Part shown: positions 5,288 to 7,814 of the stretch, piece by piece
Layout: each line of letters begins with the position of its first letter
Position numbering within the stretch: the stretch's first letter is position 1
NCBI GenBank assembly: GCA_044224215.1
Contig: JBGAKX010000182.1
Span: 1-7,814, forward strand
Origin: DAOMFM01 sp035429825
Lineage (GTDB): Bacteria > Acidobacteriota > Blastocatellia > UBA7656 > JADIYM01
Direction of reading: 5' to 3'
DNA length: 7,814 nucleotides
Program-made: the position numbers and the translations under genes
Notes under the pieces: generated by a model
Databases searched by the model: none
Told to the model about the DNA's origin: nothing
What the model saw: only the letters and a program-made list of their open reading frames with translations

Positions 5288-6733
5288 GTGGGAACTGCAA
5301 CGCTTCGCCTGTCACTCGCTGTGGTTGCGTTCGCGGTGATGCTCGGCGTGAGCCTTTCGGTTTCCGCGCAGGGAGCTCGCGAGGAGACCTACTTCGTCGT
5401 CAGTGGCGACGCCGAGAATTCGTACACGCTTGGCGGTTCTCGCTTCTTTACGAGCGGCGACTGGAGGGTTGACGCGTATGACGGCAGCGGCGACGGCGTC
5501 GTGGACGTCGTCAGTTTTCAGATTCGGGGACTGACGCCGGGCGGCGAGCCGCGAGACTGGTCCGTGACGCTCGGAACGAACGGTACGGGTCGCAATCTCA
5601 CACGTGGTTTCTATCCGCAAGCTGACAGCGCAACCGGCCATCCATACATGGTTATCGGCGGTGAGGGATTTGGCGATCACTATCCCGGAAGCTTCACCGT
5701 CCTCGCGGCCGACTACGAGCTCCGCGACGGCGCATTCAGCGTCCGGCGGTTTGCAGTGCGGTTCGAGTATGGGAATTGGCCGATATTCGGTGTGCTCAGT
5801 TACCAGGCGCCGCAGCAGCCCGTTGTGATGTCGGCGACGTATTCGCGACCGAAGGGTGCGTTGAAGGTCTCGGGCGAGAACCTGTCGTCGGCCACGATGC
5901 TCGAGGTCGATGGTCGGGCGGTGCCGGCGACTGCGACGAAGGGCGGCATTGTGAAGGCTACGGGGCTTGCACTGAACACCGGCAACCATTCGATCGCGAC
6001 GGTCTTTCCAGACGGAACGCGCTCGGCGCCGCTCGTCGTGAATTTTGATCTGGGATTGCCGGCGCCGTCGCCTGAGGATACTTCGATTGAGGTAACGACG
6101 ACGTCGGGCATTGGGCCCTCGACGGCATTTCACGGAAGGCCGTCCCTTCCGTTTGTCGAGGATGCCGACGGGAACGGTTTCGTGGACTATATTTCCTTGT
6201 CGTTTCCGGACTCGCGCACTGGATATGCGTGGGTCATGCAGCTCGTGGGTTTCCCGGTGCGAGATCTCGTTCCGGGGGACGATATCGTCACGGGAACGGA
6301 TTTCGGTCAGCCCCACCTGGAAATCACTCATCCCGGTTTGGAGTGTCGGTACGAGACGGGTCGCATCACTGTGCTCGAGTCCGTCGCCGATACGACGCAG
6401 GGCTATCCGAAGCTCATCCGGTTTCGGGCGACGTTCCAGCAGAGCTGTGGCTCTGGCGGACCGACGCTCGAGGGATCGATCGACTACAACGGACTGACGC
6501 GGCCGGTCATGGCGCGCGCCAGGTACGATCGAGGCGCGAGGCGGTTGACGGTGTATGGGCTCTATTTTTCGCGGGATGCGATGTTGGTTGTCGATGGGCG
6601 GGTTATGACGGGTGGAAGTGTGACTTCAGGGAAGATCGTGCTCGACGGGGTCGATCTTCGCGGGAGGGTGCACGAGGTCCATGTGGTGAACGGAGATGGT
6701 CTCGTGACGAGGCCGTTCATGTTCGGCGCCTGA
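5288..6733 (+). CDS. exported protein with two tandem Asp-loop/beta/IPT-like units, 481 aa
   Basis: Function unknown; probably surface or periplasmic. The GTG at 5288 starts one base after the Kelch stop and gives a normal signal peptide (hydrophobic about 8-24, cleavage after SVSA at 27). An in-frame ATG at 5249 would add 13 residues overlapping the Kelch gene and is the alternative start. The mature protein is an internal duplication, about 34-252 and 273-479. Each half has an Asp-rich loop suited to calcium (DGSGDGVVD near 65-73, DADGNGFVD at 292-300). A beta-rich middle follows, with SFTVL (135-139) or RITVLES (359-365) and then FAVRFEY or FRATFQQSC. Each half closes with an IPT-like segment (LKVSGENLSSATMLEVDGR and LTVYGLYFSRDAMLVVDGR). 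The middle resembles an uncharacterised domain common in acidobacterial and myxobacterial secreted proteins. Only the second half keeps two Cys (C353, C387), a possible disulfide. Confidence 0.8.
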   Translation: MGTATLRLSLAVVAFAVMLGVSLSVSAQGAREETYFVVSGDAENSYTLGGSRFFTSGDWRVDAYDGSGDGVVDVVSFQIRGLTPGGEPRDWSVTLGTNGTGRNLTRGFYPQADSATGHPYMVIGGEGFGDHYPGSFTVLAADYELRDGAFSVRRFAVRFEYGNWPIFGVLSYQAPQQPVVMSATYSRPKGALKVSGENLSSATMLEVDGRAVPATATKGGIVKATGLALNTGNHSIATVFPDGTRSAPLVVNFDLGLPAPSPEDTSIEVTTTSGIGPSTAFHGRPSLPFVEDADGNGFVDYISLSFPDSRTGYAWVMQLVGFPVRDLVPGDDIVTGTDFGQPHLEITHPGLECRYETGRITVLESVADTTQGYPKLIRFRATFQQSCGSGGPTLEGSIDYNGLTRPVMARARYDRGARRLTVYGLYFSRDAMLVVDGRVMTGGSVTSGKIVLDGVDLRGRVHEVHVVNGDGLVTRPFMFGA

Positions 6734-6752
6734 TCGGCATTCGATCTGGCGA

Positions 6753-6796
6753 CGGATCTGCGTCAATCCGCTTGATCCGCGTTCATCCGCGGCCTG
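6753..6796 (+). repeat. 44-bp intergenic repeat, copy 4 of 5
   Basis: Two differences from consensus. It lies 19 nt after the stop of the exported protein gene and ends 18 nt before the palindrome upstream of the toxin-antitoxin pair. Confidence 0.85.
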
Positions 6797-6814
6797 TCTT
6801 CTTTCACTCAGCCA

Positions 6815-6831
6815 CTTGACAATTTATCAAG
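6815..6831 (+). promoter_or_regulatory. 17-bp palindrome, candidate operator/promoter of the toxin-antitoxin pair
   Basis: CTTGACAATTTATCAAG pairs at 7 of 8 symmetric positions around a central T. It contains a perfect TTGACA (6816-6821), although no good -10 box sits 16-18 nt downstream. Alternatively TTCACT (6803-6808) with TATCAA (6825-6830), 16 nt apart, forms a promoter whose -10 is inside the palindrome. Either way a dimer bound here would block transcription. The HTH antitoxin encoded downstream is the natural candidate, as in other autoregulated toxin-antitoxin operons. Confidence 0.55.
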
Positions 6832-6866
6832 CACCTGTAACCGTTTCATTTCGATCATTGGTCGAC

Positions 6867-7163
6867 ATGGTTCGGCCGATACCGCTCACTGAGGATGAGG
6901 TTCGCGAAGCGCTCGATCGAGCGCTTTCGGGTGGCGTCGTTGAACCGTGGGTTCACTGTATTCGGAGAATGCGACAGCGAGGAGTCGATATGCTTGAGGT
7001 CCGACGCTGTTTGGCTTCCGGTGCGGTGGCAGGGGTCGAATGGAACGAGGAGTACGGCCGTTGGCGGTATCGAATTGACGCTCTTGATGTCGACGGCGAC
7101 GAATTGACGGCCATCGTAGTTGTGAGCGCAACCAGACACATTGAGGTTGTCACGGTCTTCTAG
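6867..7163 (+). CDS. DUF4258-type toxin of a type II toxin-antitoxin pair, 98 aa
   Basis: A small protein of the DUF4258 type, whose members often sit upstream of zinc-finger/HTH antitoxins and are predicted RelE/MqsR-like ribonucleases. The family core is visible: VHCIRRMRQRGVDMLEVRRCLASG (29-52), followed by the strands GRWRYRID (64-71), ELTAIVVVS (79-87) and IEVVTVF (92-98) at the C-terminus. H30, R34 and R37 are the most suggestive polar residues for catalysis, but the active site of the family is not something I can assign. The ATG at 6867 is preferred. A TTG at 6816 would lengthen the protein by 17 residues but coincides with the palindrome and -35-like box. No clear Shine-Dalgarno is visible. 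The toxin-first order matches mqsRA. The gap to the antitoxin start is 10 nt. Confidence 0.75.
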   Translation: MVRPIPLTEDEVREALDRALSGGVVEPWVHCIRRMRQRGVDMLEVRRCLASGAVAGVEWNEEYGRWRYRIDALDVDGDELTAIVVVSATRHIEVVTVF

Positions 7164-7173
7164 GACACATCAC

Positions 7174-7686
7174 ATGAAGTGCGAAGCGTGCAGATCGCCA
7201 ATGCGGCTTGTCGAACGTCAGGAATGGCGTTACCGCGAGAGCGGGCTCGACGACGTGCTTCTGACGAATATCACGCTGAGAGTGTGCACGCGGTGCAGCA
7301 TCCGTCGGCCTCTCATACCTGCGATGGACCGCATTCACGAGACCATTGCGAGGGCGCTTGCGCTGAAGTCTGCAGCGCTCACGGGCGCCGAGCTTCGGTT
7401 TCTTCGCAAGCAGCTTGGGCTGAGTGCGAAGGAGTGGGCAGCACTCATGCACGTTGCACCCGAGACGCTGTCGCGGTGGGAGAACGGTGCGTCGGTCATT
7501 GGCCCGCAGTCGGATGTCCTGGCGCGGTTGCTCTACTTGAGGATATGCGAGGAGCGCCGCGGTGAGTTTGACAGCGAGCGGATTGCGGAGCGCGTTGGGA
7601 CCTTGGACTATGGAACCAATCCGCGGCAGGAATTGGTGATTGACGTCGAGGATCTGGCCGGCGCGACGTTCCGCAGATCCGCGTAA
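7174..7686 (+). CDS. MqsA-like antitoxin: YgiT-type zinc finger plus HTH, 170 aa
   Basis: Predicted antitoxin and autorepressor of the preceding DUF4258 protein. C3/C6 (CEAC) and C38/C41 (CTRC) form a four-Cys zinc site typical of YgiT/MqsA N-terminal domains. Residues about 68-105 (ALTGAELRFLRKQLGLSAKEWAALMHVAPETLSRWENG) are an XRE-type helix-turn-helix, with TLSRWENG the recognition end. The tail from about 125 to 170 is longer than the minimal family and ends in an acidic stretch (LVIDVEDLAG). The ATG at 7174 has AGGA (7162-7165) 8 nt upstream, overlapping the toxin's TAG stop. This start puts CEAC directly at the N-terminus. The last few codons and the TAA lie inside intergenic repeat copy 5, where an A replaces the C found in copies 1, 3 and 4 and so creates the stop. 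It probably binds the palindrome at 6815-6831. Confidence 0.85.
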   Translation: MKCEACRSPMRLVERQEWRYRESGLDDVLLTNITLRVCTRCSIRRPLIPAMDRIHETIARALALKSAALTGAELRFLRKQLGLSAKEWAALMHVAPETLSRWENGASVIGPQSDVLARLLYLRICEERRGEFDSERIAERVGTLDYGTNPRQELVIDVEDLAGATFRRSA

Positions 7687-7717
7687 ATCCGCCTGATCCA
7701 CGTTCATCCGCGGCCTG
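7674..7717 (+). repeat. 44-bp intergenic repeat, copy 5 of 5
   Basis: Three differences from consensus. It overlaps the 3' end of the antitoxin gene and provides its TAA (7684-7686). It then runs directly into the duplicated promoter of the second small-protein module. Confidence 0.85.
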
Positions 7718-7733
7718 CTGTCATCTTCCCTAC

Positions 7734-7763
7734 TTGAGCGGCCAACGTCCAACCGCGCATACT
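7734..7763 (+). promoter_or_regulatory. promoter of the second small-protein/NTase module, predicted leaderless
   Basis: TTGAGC (7734-7739) and CATACT (7758-7763) with 18-nt spacing sit as at 2876-2905, with GGCGCC again directly before the GTG. Over the 52 nt from the repeat to the start codon I count four differences between the two copies, none in either box. Confidence 0.55.
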
Positions 7764-7769
7764 GGCGCC

Positions 7770-7814
7770 GTGAAGATCCTCGACGACACCGAGCCCGAAG
7801 TTCGACGGATGATC
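7770..7814 (+). CDS. second copy of the 84-aa small protein, first 15 codons only
   Basis: GTG at 7770 begins VKILDDTEPEVRRMI and runs off the right edge. The first 31 nt are identical to the gene at 2912, and differences begin at codon 11. A second nucleotidyltransferase gene is expected just outside the window, but this cannot be seen. Confidence 0.75.
   Translation, partial: MKILDDTEPEVRRMI

Noticed and set aside
5312..6331. 339-codon minus-strand frame opposite the duplicated exported protein
   Set aside because: Arg/His-rich shadow. The plus frame has a signal peptide and an internal domain duplication.
3774..6796. Integron attC sites as the identity of the 44-bp repeats
   Set aside because: No GTTRRRY/RYYYAAC core sites or imperfect attC palindrome can be seen; the unit is a short tandem of ATCCGCG-like blocks instead.
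6816..6866. TTG start extending the DUF4258 protein by 17 residues
   Set aside because: The TTG is part of the TTGACA box and 17-bp palindrome, there is no ribosome-binding site, and the added residues are outside the family core.
174..7717. CRISPR array explanation for the five 44-bp repeats
   Set aside because: Copies are about 0.9-3 kb apart with whole genes between them and no spacers of uniform length; no cas genes are present.
1..7814. tRNA, rRNA or transposase gene
   Set aside because: No cloverleaf, rRNA-like stretch or DDE/Y1/serine-recombinase motif was recognised in any frame; the REPIN-like elements are non-autonomous.

Overview
The window reads as high-GC bacterial chromosome with short intergenic gaps. 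An Acidobacteriota-like host is my best guess. It rests on the Kelch/IPT-type secreted proteins, the small protein plus nucleotidyltransferase pair, and the abundance of short intergenic repeats. No rRNA or housekeeping marker is present, so this is a weak inference.

Layout, left to right. (1) At 1-81, minus strand, lies the 5' end of an AHSA1/SRPBCC-type protein with a strong Shine-Dalgarno, a good promoter and an inverted repeat at the predicted transcript start. (2) At 184-1986, minus, is a membrane-embedded alpha/beta-hydrolase-like protein whose last residues and stop codon are supplied by an intergenic repeat. (3) At 2021-2802 is a repeat-rich patch. Two unrelated REPIN-like palindromes (2081-2185 and 2713-2802) flank a minus-strand gene (2173-2664) with a peptidoglycan-binding-like domain. 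Its reading frame ends inside the first palindrome, so it looks truncated. (4) At 2912-3753, plus, an 84-aa helical protein and a 196-aa nucleotidyltransferase overlap by 4 nt, behind a promoter that appears to give a leaderless mRNA. (5) At 3910-6733, plus, are two exported proteins: a Kelch propeller with an IPT-like tail, and a protein made of two tandem copies of a calcium-loop/beta/IPT-like unit. (6) At 6867-7686, plus, is a DUF4258 toxin / MqsA-like zinc-finger-HTH antitoxin pair behind a 17-bp palindrome. (7) From 7770 to the window end is the start of a second copy of the small-protein/nucleotidyltransferase module.

The most striking organisation is a 44-bp repeat present five times (174, 2816, 3774, 6753, 7674), always in the same orientation and with no gaps between copies. 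From 2816 onward it separates each functional unit: repeat, NTase module, repeat, exported pair, repeat, toxin-antitoxin pair, repeat, NTase module. This resembles a cassette array, but the repeat has no integron attC features that I can see. The second NTase module carries the same repeat, promoter and first 10 codons as the first at a constant 4858-bp offset, so repeat, leader and gene start were probably duplicated together.

The best candidates for something undescribed are the small-protein/NTase pair (a possible toxin-antitoxin-like or defence-like system) and the repeat-delimited arrangement itself. Family names come from motif recognition; no database search was possible.
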